Positions 1 to 5,799 of a stretch of DNA of 6,353 nucleotides are shown here, one piece after another. Position 1 is the first letter of the stretch; each line of letters opens with the position of its first letter. The notes beneath the pieces were generated by a model. It ran no database searches and was not told where the DNA came from. It worked only from the letters and a program-made list of their open reading frames with translations. The stretch lies in NCBI GenBank assembly GCA_002391425.1, contig DGEZ01000036.1, positions 7,656 to 14,008 of the forward strand, written 5' to 3'. This stretch comes from Micrococcales bacterium UBA3913. Lineage in GTDB: Bacteria; Actinomycetota; Actinomycetes; Actinomycetales; Microbacteriaceae. A program made the position numbers and the translations under genes.

Positions 1-339
1 TACACCACGGTCAAGCCCTGGGCCTGGAAGGTCGCGATCTGGACGCCGTGGCTGCCTCTCGCGGCGAGCCTGGTGGGATGGGTGTTCACCGAGATGGGAC
101 GCCAACCCTGGATTGTGTTCGGCTTGCTGACCACAGAGTCGGCCGTGTCTCCGGGAGTGCCCTCCTGGGCAGTCGCCCTCTCCCTGGTGCTGTTCACCGC
201 CATCTACGGGGTCCTTGCGGTGGTGGAGTTCAAGCTCACCGTCAAAGCGGCGAAGGCAGGGCCACCTCCGATTGAGACGACTGCCACGACTCATGGCACC
301 GACGATGTTGATCCCGAGCAGCTTGCTGTGACGTACTAA
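1..339 (+). CDS. cydA: Cytochrome bd quinol oxidase subunit I, C-terminal part (partial)
   Basis: This is the last 112 codons of subunit I of cytochrome bd, the membrane oxidase that takes electrons from quinol and reduces O2 to water without pumping protons. It is read in frame 1 and cut by the window start. Residues 31-37 of the fragment read EMGRQPW, the hallmark motif of CydA; in E. coli the Glu and Arg of this motif (E445, R448) act at the haem b595/d site. A hydrophobic helix precedes the motif (about 13-29) and another follows it (about 56-76). The protein ends in a polar, probably cytoplasmic tail rich in Thr, Asp and Pro. TAA is at 337-339. cydB follows after 12 nt, and its ribosome binding site overlaps the cydA stop codon, which suggests coupled translation. 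Identification is firm; the N-terminal haem and quinol regions lie outside the window. Confidence 0.96.
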   Translation, partial: YTTVKPWAWKVAIWTPWLPLAASLVGWVFTEMGRQPWIVFGLLTTESAVSPGVPSWAVALSLVLFTAIYGVLAVVEFKLTVKAAKAGPPPIETTATTHGTDDVDPEQLAVTY

Positions 340-343
340 GGAG
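338..343 (+). promoter_or_regulatory. Ribosome binding site of cydB (decides its start)
   Basis: AAGGAG at 338-343 overlaps the cydA stop codon and lies 8 nt before the ATG at 352. A TTG at 346 is in the same frame but would leave only 2 nt of spacing, so the ATG is the better start. Confidence 0.8.
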
Positions 344-351
344 CATTGACC

Positions 352-1425
352 ATGGATCTCAATACTTTGCACATCGTCTGGTTCCTCGTCGTCGGGGTGC
401 TCTTCGTGGGGTACTTCGTGTTGGATGGGTTCGATTTCGGCGTCGGCATGAGCCTGCCGTTCCTCGGTAAGGATGACGTGGGTCGACGCCAGATCATCAA
501 CACGATCGGCTCGGTCTGGGATATGAACGAGACTTGGCTGATCGTTGCCGGGGCCTGCTTGTTCGCCGGATTCCCGGAATGGTACGCCACCCTGTTCAGC
601 GGTGCCTACCTGGCCCTGTTCCTCATCCTGATCGCCCTGATCGCCCGAGGCGTGTCCTTCGAGTACCGCCACCAGGGCAAGGGGGAAAAGTGGACGAAGT
701 GGTTTGACGGGATGATCGTGTTCGGCTCTGTCGTGCCTGCTCTGCTGTGGGGCGTCGCCGTCGCCGACATCGTGCATGGCCTGCCCATCGAGTACACCGG
801 TGGTGTGGACGGGTACCAGTACACGGGCATCCCGTTGCTGAGCCTGTTGACCCCCTACGGTCTGCTTGGGGGCGTGACCACGCTGCTGTTGTTCTTCACG
901 CACGGGGTGCACTACGTGGCTCTGAAAACAGATGGCCAGATCAAGGAGGATGCGCATAAGCTCGCCTTCAAACTGGGCATCGCCACCATTGTGGTTGCGG
1001 CATCGTTCCTGCTCTGGACGGTGATCGCCCACTTCTCGGTCCTCGTGCTGCTGTGTGCGCTGATCGCTGCCGTCGCGTTGATTTCCGCGGTCGCCCTGAA
1101 CTATCTGCAGCGCGACGGCTGGGCGTTCACGATGGGCGTGGTGACGGTCGTCTTCGCAGTCCTCACCCTGTGGATGGTACTGCTGACCAGTTACAGCGAG
1201 CCGATGGTGATGCCCTCGACGGTGGGGAGCACTCCGGAGGAGATCCTCGCCAACAGCTTGACGCTGTCCGCGGCGGGATCGACGCTGCCGACGATGCAGT
1301 TCATGCTGTGGGTGGCGGCGTTCGCGCTGCCGGTAGTGCTGTGCTACCAGGCGTGGACCTTCTGGGTGTTCCGCAAGAGGGTGACGCGCGCATCCATCGA
1401 GAAGGCGGCGGCAGTCGCCCACTGA
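352..1425 (+). CDS. cydB: Cytochrome bd quinol oxidase subunit II
   Basis: CydB is the second integral membrane subunit of cytochrome bd and pairs with CydA. The product is 357 aa, within the family range (E. coli CydB is 379 aa). The N-terminus holds the conserved stretch LDGFDFGVGM (residues 24-33) with its two aspartates, D25 and D28. It is followed by VWDMNETW (55-62), where W56-D57 matches the conserved Trp-Asp of the family, and then by the first of many hydrophobic helices (about eight in total). A polar cytoplasmic loop lies near 104-120. The C-terminus ends in a short basic/alanine-rich tail. I chose the ATG at 352 over an in-frame TTG at 346 because of RBS spacing. The gene lies 12 nt after cydA and 34 nt before cydD, consistent with a cydABDC operon. 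No small cydX/cydH-like ORF is evident after it. No oddities. Confidence 0.97.
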   Translation: MDLNTLHIVWFLVVGVLFVGYFVLDGFDFGVGMSLPFLGKDDVGRRQIINTIGSVWDMNETWLIVAGACLFAGFPEWYATLFSGAYLALFLILIALIARGVSFEYRHQGKGEKWTKWFDGMIVFGSVVPALLWGVAVADIVHGLPIEYTGGVDGYQYTGIPLLSLLTPYGLLGGVTTLLLFFTHGVHYVALKTDGQIKEDAHKLAFKLGIATIVVAASFLLWTVIAHFSVLVLLCALIAAVALISAVALNYLQRDGWAFTMGVVTVVFAVLTLWMVLLTSYSEPMVMPSTVGSTPEEILANSLTLSAAGSTLPTMQFMLWVAAFALPVVLCYQAWTFWVFRKRVTRASIEKAAAVAH

Positions 1426-1443
1426 GGCTGAACACGATTCGCT

Positions 1444-1452
1444 GGAGTAGGA
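1444..1452 (+). promoter_or_regulatory. Probable ribosome binding site of cydD
   Basis: The purine-rich stretch GGAGTAGGA contains two Shine-Dalgarno-like cores, GGAG (1444-1447) and AGGA (1449-1452). AGGA is 7 nt before the ATC at 1460, an ideal distance. It is 28 nt before the first canonical start codon in frame (TTG at 1481), which is too far. The RBS also overlaps the in-frame TAG at 1448-1450 that limits how far upstream the gene can begin. Confidence 0.6.
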
Positions 1453-1465
1453 TCAAAAGATCAAA
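1451..1465 (+). repeat. Short tandem direct repeat at the cydD start
   Basis: GATCAAAA (1451-1458) is followed directly by GATCAAA (1459-1465). The second copy contains the ATC that stands where the cydD start codon is expected. The repeat may be chance, but a slippage or copy error here could explain the missing ATG. Confidence 0.55.
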
Positions 1466-3091
1466 CCGCTAGATCCACGTTTGCTCCGCTATGCCAGGGC
1501 GGCGCGCTGGTTCCTGGCTGCTCAGGTAGCCATGGGGTTGGCGCGCATCGCCGCTGTCGTCGTATTCTCCTGGTTCATCACGAGTGCGATTGTTGGGGTT
1601 TTCCTCGGCGGACAAAGCGTTGCGGACGTCACCGGCTCGCTCGTGTACGCCCTCGGGGCGATCGCTGTGCGGGCCGCAGTGACCTGGCTCTCGGACGTCA
1701 TGGCGTCTCTGGCAGCCACCCGCACCAAGATGCAGTTGCGCAGCCACATTGTCCGCGCTGTGCCGCGGCTCGGACCGGGCTGGCTTGCGGGTCGCTCTAG
1801 CGCTGCCGTGGCGACGACAGCAACGCACGGGCTGGACGCGTTGGACCAGTACTTCTCCGCGTACCTGCCGCAGCTCGTGCTCACCGCGATCGCGACCCCC
1901 ATATTCGTGCTCATCGCCTGGGAGCAGGATTGGATTTCTGCCCTCGCGATCGTGATCACGATGCCGGTGATTCCCCTGTTCATGGTTCTCATCGGCTTTT
2001 TCACGCAGGAAGTCCAGCAGCGGCAGTGGAATGCCCTCTCGGTGCTTTCCGGGCACTTCCTGGACGTCGTCCAGGGGCTGTCCACGCTGAAGATCTTCCG
2101 GCGGGAACGTCATCAGATCGGCGTCATCCACAACGTCACCGAGGAGTACCGGGTTCGCACCATGAAGGTGCTGCGCGTGTCGTTCCTCTCGGGGTTCGTC
2201 CTCGAACTGGGGGCGACACTAGCGGTGGCCATCGTCGCGGTACTCATCGGCACGCGTCTCATCGCGGGCACACTCGACTTACAGACCGGGCTGTTCGTGC
2301 TGCTGATCACCCCCGAGGCTTTCCTGCCGCTGCGCCAGGTGGGGGCAAATTACCACGCGGCTGCAGAGGGAGTGACCGCATCAACAGACGTCTTTGAGAT
2401 TCTGGATGCCGCTCGGGCCGTCGTTGACCGAGCAGAGGATATCGACCCGAAAGAACCGGGACGGGGTCCGGGGCTGCACATAGAAAACCTCGTCGTGCAC
2501 TACCCGGGGACAGAACGCGCCACGATCGACCACTGCACGCTCTCCATCCGCCCGGGCGTCATCACGGCGGTGGTGGGCCCTAGCGGTTCGGGGAAAAGCA
2601 CGCTGTTTGCGGCCCTTCTCGGGTTCGTTCCCGTCAGCGGTCGCATCCAGTGGGGCGACCAGGTCTGGGATCGTTCCCGCGCGGCGTGGGCCGGTCAGCA
2701 TCCCGGGCTGCGCGAGGGGACGATTGCGCAGAATATCGCCCTGGGAAGCACCCGGATTGATGAGGATGCGCTGCAGGAGGCCATGCGCCTGGCTGCAGTC
2801 GACCTTCCCGCGGCGCAGAACCTGGGGCCGGAAGGGGCGGGAGTCAGCGGGGGACAGGCCCAGCGCATCGCGTTAGCTCGCGCCTACTACCGGGCTGTGA
2901 GCCGCGACCTCCCGGTGATTCTGCTGGATGAGCCGACCTCGGCGTTGGATGAGGAAACTGAGCAGCGCGTGGTGGCCGGGTGGCGGCACCTGTGCGCGCA
3001 CGGCCGTACGGTGATTGCGATTACCCACCGGCCTGGGGTGTACGACCAGGCGGATGCGCTCGTTCACTGGGAGGAGGTGCCCGGTGACTGA
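1460..3091 (+). CDS. cydD: ABC exporter half-transporter CydD for cytochrome bd assembly
   Basis: CydD pairs with CydC to form a heterodimeric ABC exporter required to make active cytochrome bd. Thiol (cysteine/glutathione) export and haem transport have both been proposed for the E. coli complex. The first ~310 residues are a six-helix membrane domain that includes the family stretch LSGHFLDVVQGLSTLKIF. The nucleotide-binding domain follows. Numbered from the ATC as residue 1, it has Walker A GPSGSGKST (373-381), Q-loop Q413, signature VSGGQ (462-466), Walker B LLDE with catalytic E491, and H-loop H523. All ATPase residues are present. The segment between Walker A and the Q-loop is somewhat short. 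The start is unusual: the conserved N-terminus KPLDPRLLRYA begins upstream of the first canonical start codon (TTG at 1481, which would give 536 aa). The correctly spaced RBS points to an ATC at 1460 (543 aa). An in-frame TAG at 1448 rules out a longer form. The function call is firm; the start is not. Confidence 0.93.
   Translation: MKPLDPRLLRYARAARWFLAAQVAMGLARIAAVVVFSWFITSAIVGVFLGGQSVADVTGSLVYALGAIAVRAAVTWLSDVMASLAATRTKMQLRSHIVRAVPRLGPGWLAGRSSAAVATTATHGLDALDQYFSAYLPQLVLTAIATPIFVLIAWEQDWISALAIVITMPVIPLFMVLIGFFTQEVQQRQWNALSVLSGHFLDVVQGLSTLKIFRRERHQIGVIHNVTEEYRVRTMKVLRVSFLSGFVLELGATLAVAIVAVLIGTRLIAGTLDLQTGLFVLLITPEAFLPLRQVGANYHAAAEGVTASTDVFEILDAARAVVDRAEDIDPKEPGRGPGLHIENLVVHYPGTERATIDHCTLSIRPGVITAVVGPSGSGKSTLFAALLGFVPVSGRIQWGDQVWDRSRAAWAGQHPGLREGTIAQNIALGSTRIDEDALQEAMRLAAVDLPAAQNLGPEGAGVSGGQAQRIALARAYYRAVSRDLPVILLDEPTSALDEETEQRVVAGWRHLCAHGRTVIAITHRPGVYDQADALVHWEEVPGD
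3073..3077 (+). promoter_or_regulatory. Ribosome binding site of cydC inside cydD
   Basis: GGAGG (within the purine run at 3069-3077) lies 6 nt before the GTG at 3084, inside the end of cydD. It supports the GTG start over an in-frame ATG at 3015, which would put 23 extra residues well inside cydD. Confidence 0.8.
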
Positions 3092-4796
3092 ATCCACTCA
3101 CCGTGCGCTGGGCAGGGTGAGCTCCCGCCTTGGATCTCGCGTGCTCGAGGTTGCCATGCCGCGGCCACGTGGCTTCTGGACAGGTGTCGCCTTCGGTGCG
3201 CTCAGCGCGCTGAGCGCCATCGGGCTGCTGGCTGCGAGCTCGTTCCTCATTGCGGCGGCCGCGCTGCAGATCCCCATTCTGTACTTGCAGATGCCCATCG
3301 TCGGCGTACGGGCGTTCGCCCTGGGTCGAGCGTTCTTCCGATACCTGGAGCGCATCTCCAGCCACGAGGCGGCCTTCCGCATGCTTGGCCGGTTGCGCAC
3401 GGCCGTCTTCGCGTCCCTCATCCCGGGGGCACCCGTCAATCTGCAGAGGCGATCGGGCGGGGACACCGTGTCCCGCCTCGTCTCCGATGTGGATGAGCTG
3501 CAGAATCTCCCGCTCCGGGTCTGGCAGCCGATCGTGGTCTCGGGCATCGCCTGCGGGCTCAGCGTGCTCGGGGTCGCGTTCGTCTCCGTCCCCGCGGCGC
3601 TGATCCTCCTGGGCAGTCTTGTGCTGGCCGCATGGGGTGCCGCCTGGCTTCCTGCTCGCCTGGCGCGTCGGGCCGCGGCAGAGCTGGCCCCGGCGCGGGG
3701 GCGCCAATTCGACCTCACCATGCAGTACCTGAGCACCATGGACGTGCTCATCGCCTTCGACGCCGTGGAACACGAGCAGAGGCGCCTCGAGGAGGCGGAT
3801 CGTGAGTTGTATCGGCACAGCAGGCGCGTGGTGTGGGGGGATGGTCTCTCCTCCGCACTTCAGATCCTGGCGATTGGGCTGTCCGTCGTGGCGGGCTTTC
3901 TCGTCACCGCCGATCTCGTGGTCTCCGGTGAGCTGTGGGGTCCGCTGATGGCCCTGGTGGTGCTGCTTCCGATGTCAGTGTTCGAAGTCTTTGAGACGAC
4001 ACCGAAGGCACTGCTCGCCCTGCAGAAAGTGCGTGCGTCCGCCCGGCGTATCGAAGAGCTTGCGCCCGACGTTCCGGAGGTCGCAGAGTCTCTCGACCGG
4101 GAGGGTTCGTTCTCGGAGGGCGACGATGACGAATCGGCCGCGCACTGTGACAGTCTGCGGGCAGAGAACATTTCCTGCGGCTGGCCGGGGGAGCCACCTG
4201 TCGTGTCGGGGCTGAGCTTCGAGCTACGTCCCGGTCGGCGCATCCTCGTCACCGGCCCGAGTGGCTCAGGGAAGAGCACGGTCGCCTGGACCCTGGAACG
4301 CTTCCTGGAGTTGCAGGGAGGGCGCATCCTGATCAACGGCGACGACGCGGCTCTGCTGAGCGACCAGCAGCTGCGGCGCGTCGTCGGCCTGTGCGAGCAA
4401 CGGCCCCACGTCTTCGCCAGCACTATCCGAGCGAATCTGCACCTGGCGGATCCAACTGCCACCGACGACACTCTCATCGCGATGGTGCAGCGCGTCGGGC
4501 TCGGCGCTCTCCTGCGCGAGCGGGATGGCCTGGACACGCTCGTGGGCGAGAACGGGGCACTGCTGTCCGGGGGGCAGGTGCAGCGCCTGGCTCTGGCACG
4601 TGCCCTGCTCGGCAGGTTCCCCGTCATCGTGCTCGACGAACCGACGGCCAACGTCGACCCCGAGCTTCGTGCCGAGCTGATGGTCGACCTCCTCAGCGCC
4701 GTACAGGGGGAGGATGCGCCCGCCGTGCTCCTGATGAGTCACGACGTCGTGCCCGCAGACCTCATCGACGAGCACATCCGGCTGGGTGAGCGGTGA
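3084..4796 (+). CDS. cydC: ABC exporter half-transporter CydC for cytochrome bd assembly
   Basis: CydC is the partner of CydD in the cytochrome bd assembly exporter. The product is 570 aa (E. coli CydC is of similar size). The membrane domain spans about residues 28-310 and contains RYLERISSHEAAFRML. H94 in this stretch aligns with the His of E. coli CydC (H85, from memory) described as a haem ligand. After an acidic linker (about 328-355, with EGDDDE at 345-350), the ATPase domain has Walker A GPSGSGKST (391-399), Q-loop Q439, signature LSGGQ (494-498), Walker B VLDE with E519, and H-loop H553. It looks fully competent for ATP hydrolysis. GTG at 3084 was chosen because of a strong GGAGG 6 nt upstream. 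The gene overlaps cydD by 8 nt, suggesting translational coupling and matched amounts of the two halves. The protein has only three lysines, one of them the Walker A lysine. It ends 2 nt from the convergent gene at 4799. Confidence 0.96.
   Translation: MTESTHRALGRVSSRLGSRVLEVAMPRPRGFWTGVAFGALSALSAIGLLAASSFLIAAAALQIPILYLQMPIVGVRAFALGRAFFRYLERISSHEAAFRMLGRLRTAVFASLIPGAPVNLQRRSGGDTVSRLVSDVDELQNLPLRVWQPIVVSGIACGLSVLGVAFVSVPAALILLGSLVLAAWGAAWLPARLARRAAAELAPARGRQFDLTMQYLSTMDVLIAFDAVEHEQRRLEEADRELYRHSRRVVWGDGLSSALQILAIGLSVVAGFLVTADLVVSGELWGPLMALVVLLPMSVFEVFETTPKALLALQKVRASARRIEELAPDVPEVAESLDREGSFSEGDDDESAAHCDSLRAENISCGWPGEPPVVSGLSFELRPGRRILVTGPSGSGKSTVAWTLERFLELQGGRILINGDDAALLSDQQLRRVVGLCEQRPHVFASTIRANLHLADPTATDDTLIAMVQRVGLGALLRERDGLDTLVGENGALLSGGQVQRLALARALLGRFPVIVLDEPTANVDPELRAELMVDLLSAVQGEDAPAVLLMSHDVVPADLIDEHIRLGER
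3198..3217. repeat. 20-bp perfect palindrome within cydC
   Basis: The half-site GCGCTCAGCG is followed immediately by its exact reverse complement, so the 20 bp are self-complementary with no spacer. It encodes the repeated ALSALSA of the first membrane helix of CydC. The symmetry may simply follow from that repeat in a GC-rich gene. Confidence 0.7.
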
Positions 4797-4798
4797 CC

Positions 4799-5632
4799 TC
4801 AGGTCTCCTCGGCGGGAGCGGAAGGCAGGACAGGGGATTGGGGCAACGGAAGGGCGAATTGCGCCAGTCTGCGTTGCCACAATCGCGCTCGCTGTGAGGG
4901 AGCGGGGGCGATATCCGTGCCGTCGTGCATCCACCGGGAGACGCTGCGGATACCGTAGAGATCGCAGATCGTCCACACCTCGTGGTCTGTGAGCTCCTCG
5001 GGGGAAACTTCCTCGTAGCGGATGGACACCCCGGAGGCGTGTGCGATATCTTCGACAATCTCTCGGGTGACGCTGCCGGTGACGCGGGGCCCGTACGGCG
5101 GCAGGCACAAGGTCTCTGCCCGCCACCAGGCCATCGTGTCGAAGGTGGTGCCGAGCACATGCCCGCTGGTGTCCAGCAGAACGGAGTCATCCGCGCCATA
5201 CATATTCGCTTGTCGTCGCAGCTGGAGCATCATCGCCCAGTCCGGGCCGAGGAACGCCGGGTATGTGCGCGGGTCCGGCGCGGGGTGTGTCCACAGGCTC
5301 ACGGTGTGGTGGTGCGGGGCGGGCGCAGTGGTGCGCAGCTGGAGGATGGGGGAACGGTCGTCGCCATGCAGGTATTCGATCTGGGCCACCCAGTGGCCGC
5401 GGCGCGGCATGGACTCGGTCACCGCGGTGAGAAAGTCCCACAATGGCGGGCTCTCGCGCCATGCGCTGGTGGCGCGCTGGAACCTGCGATAGTGATTGAG
5501 TAGCGATCGTGTCTGGCCGTCGGAGAGGAGCCAGGATTCGGCCACCCGCAAGCGGCCGCCCGAATTGAGCATGTCGGCGGGCAGCAACGTGAGCTCGGTG
5601 CCTGTCCACCGGAAGATCGAGTCCTCGGCCAT
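4799..5632 (-). CDS. Class IV aminotransferase-like (PabC-fold) protein lacking the catalytic lysine
   Basis: The 277-aa product resembles fold-type IV PLP enzymes (branched-chain aminotransferase, 4-amino-4-deoxychorismate lyase). Matching features are AESWLLSDG (31-39), the N-terminal HxxRF (H47-F51), GADDSVLLD (146-154) followed by SGHVL, and GSVTR (186-190), which corresponds to the PLP-phosphate loop GxTR. YGIRSV (225-230) matches the conserved C-terminal segment. Aligned without gaps to my recollection of E. coli PabC, the PLP-binding lysine (K140) falls on L128 (FLGPDW), 19 residues before A147. The PLP-contacting Glu falls on G161. The whole protein contains no lysine, so no PLP Schiff base can form. 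It is Trp-rich (12 residues). The reading frame is intact, so this looks like a pseudoenzyme rather than a decayed gene. Its function is unknown, and the older label of aminodeoxychorismate lyase should not be transferred. The ATG at 5632 has AAGGA 5 nt upstream. It is convergent with cydC and divergent from leuS. Confidence 0.85.
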   Translation of the reverse strand: MAEDSIFRWTGTELTLLPADMLNSGGRLRVAESWLLSDGQTRSLLNHYRRFQRATSAWRESPPLWDFLTAVTESMPRRGHWVAQIEYLHGDDRSPILQLRTTAPAPHHHTVSLWTHPAPDPRTYPAFLGPDWAMMLQLRRQANMYGADDSVLLDTSGHVLGTTFDTMAWWRAETLCLPPYGPRVTGSVTREIVEDIAHASGVSIRYEEVSPEELTDHEVWTICDLYGIRSVSRWMHDGTDIAPAPSQRARLWQRRLAQFALPLPQSPVLPSAPAEET

Positions 5633-5637
5633 GGCTG

Positions 5638-5642
5638 TCCTT
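5638..5642 (-). promoter_or_regulatory. Ribosome binding site of the class IV aminotransferase-like gene
   Basis: Read on the minus strand, AAGGA is followed by 5 nt and then the ATG at 5632-5630. It sits in a longer purine-rich run (AAGGGGAAGGA) and supports this start. Confidence 0.7.
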
Positions 5643-5671
5643 CCCCTTAACGGACACTCACGTGTTGTGCC

Positions 5672-5677
5672 ATTCTA
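5672..5677 (-). promoter_or_regulatory. Possible -10 element for the aminotransferase-like gene
   Basis: TAGAAT on the minus strand fits the actinobacterial TAnnnT -10 pattern and would give a leader of about 30 nt. No good -35 is visible at 16-18 nt upstream, so this is a weak call. Confidence 0.3.
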
Positions 5678-5748
5678 GCGATCGTATATTTCGGGCGGTT
5701 CGGCGGCGATCCGTGCGGTCGTCGCGGTGCTGCGAAGCGGTATGCGGG

Positions 5749-5754
5749 TATCCT
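5749..5754 (+). promoter_or_regulatory. Possible -10 element for leuS
   Basis: TATCCT fits the TAnnnT pattern common in actinobacterial promoters. It would place transcription start near 5761, some 20-50 nt before the candidate leuS start codons. No convincing -35 is seen. Confidence 0.35.
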
Positions 5755-5799
5755 AGAGAGTTGGCGGTGAAAGTCCGCGCAATGTGTCAGCCAATGAAG

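Larger units (their letters stand above)
5633..5799. other. Divergent intergenic region between the aminotransferase-like gene and leuS
   Basis: About 170 nt separate the two divergent start codons and should hold both promoters. It contains an AT-rich patch (TATATT at 5685-5690) in otherwise GC-rich DNA and a CACGTG palindrome at 5659-5664. A small inverted repeat, GCGG/CCGC (5764-5767 and 5775-5778), lies just before leuS. The region is too short for a T-box leader, and I see no T-box specifier or antiterminator features. Confidence 0.6.

Noticed and set aside
346..351. TTG at 346 as an upstream start for cydB (two extra residues)
   Set aside because: It leaves only 2 nt after the AAGGAG; the ATG at 352 has normal spacing and fits the family N-terminus.
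3015..3083. In-frame ATG at 3015 extending CydC by 23 residues into cydD
   Set aside because: The extension would be encoded out of frame over the H-loop end of CydD, has no RBS and does not resemble a CydC N-terminus; GTG 3084 has GGAGG at 6 nt.
3021..4651. Long open frames on the minus strand opposite cydC (each about 260 codons)
   Set aside because: They are typical of high-GC coding DNA read antisense: Arg/Ser/Pro-rich, no recognisable domain, and they lie opposite a clearly conserved gene.
4266..5126. Minus-strand open frame of 286 codons crossing the cydC/aminotransferase junction
   Set aside because: It overlaps two well-supported genes in other frames and encodes a low-complexity Arg-rich product.
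4799..5632. Calling this gene pabC (aminodeoxychorismate lyase)
   Set aside because: The catalytic lysine and the PLP-contacting glutamate are missing and there are no folate genes nearby, so the enzyme name is not supported.
5656..5669. CACGTG palindrome as an operator in the leader of the minus-strand gene
   Set aside because: Symmetry does not extend convincingly beyond 6 bp, which is expected by chance.
5501..5685. 10-bp direct repeat TAGCGATCGT at 5501-5510 and 5676-5685
   Set aside because: One copy is inside the coding region and the other in the intergenic region, with no wider similarity; it is likely chance around the CGATCG core.
5633..5799. A T-box or other leucine-responsive leader upstream of leuS
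   Set aside because: The leader after the possible -10 is only about 20-50 nt and shows neither a T-box sequence nor a terminator/antiterminator pair.
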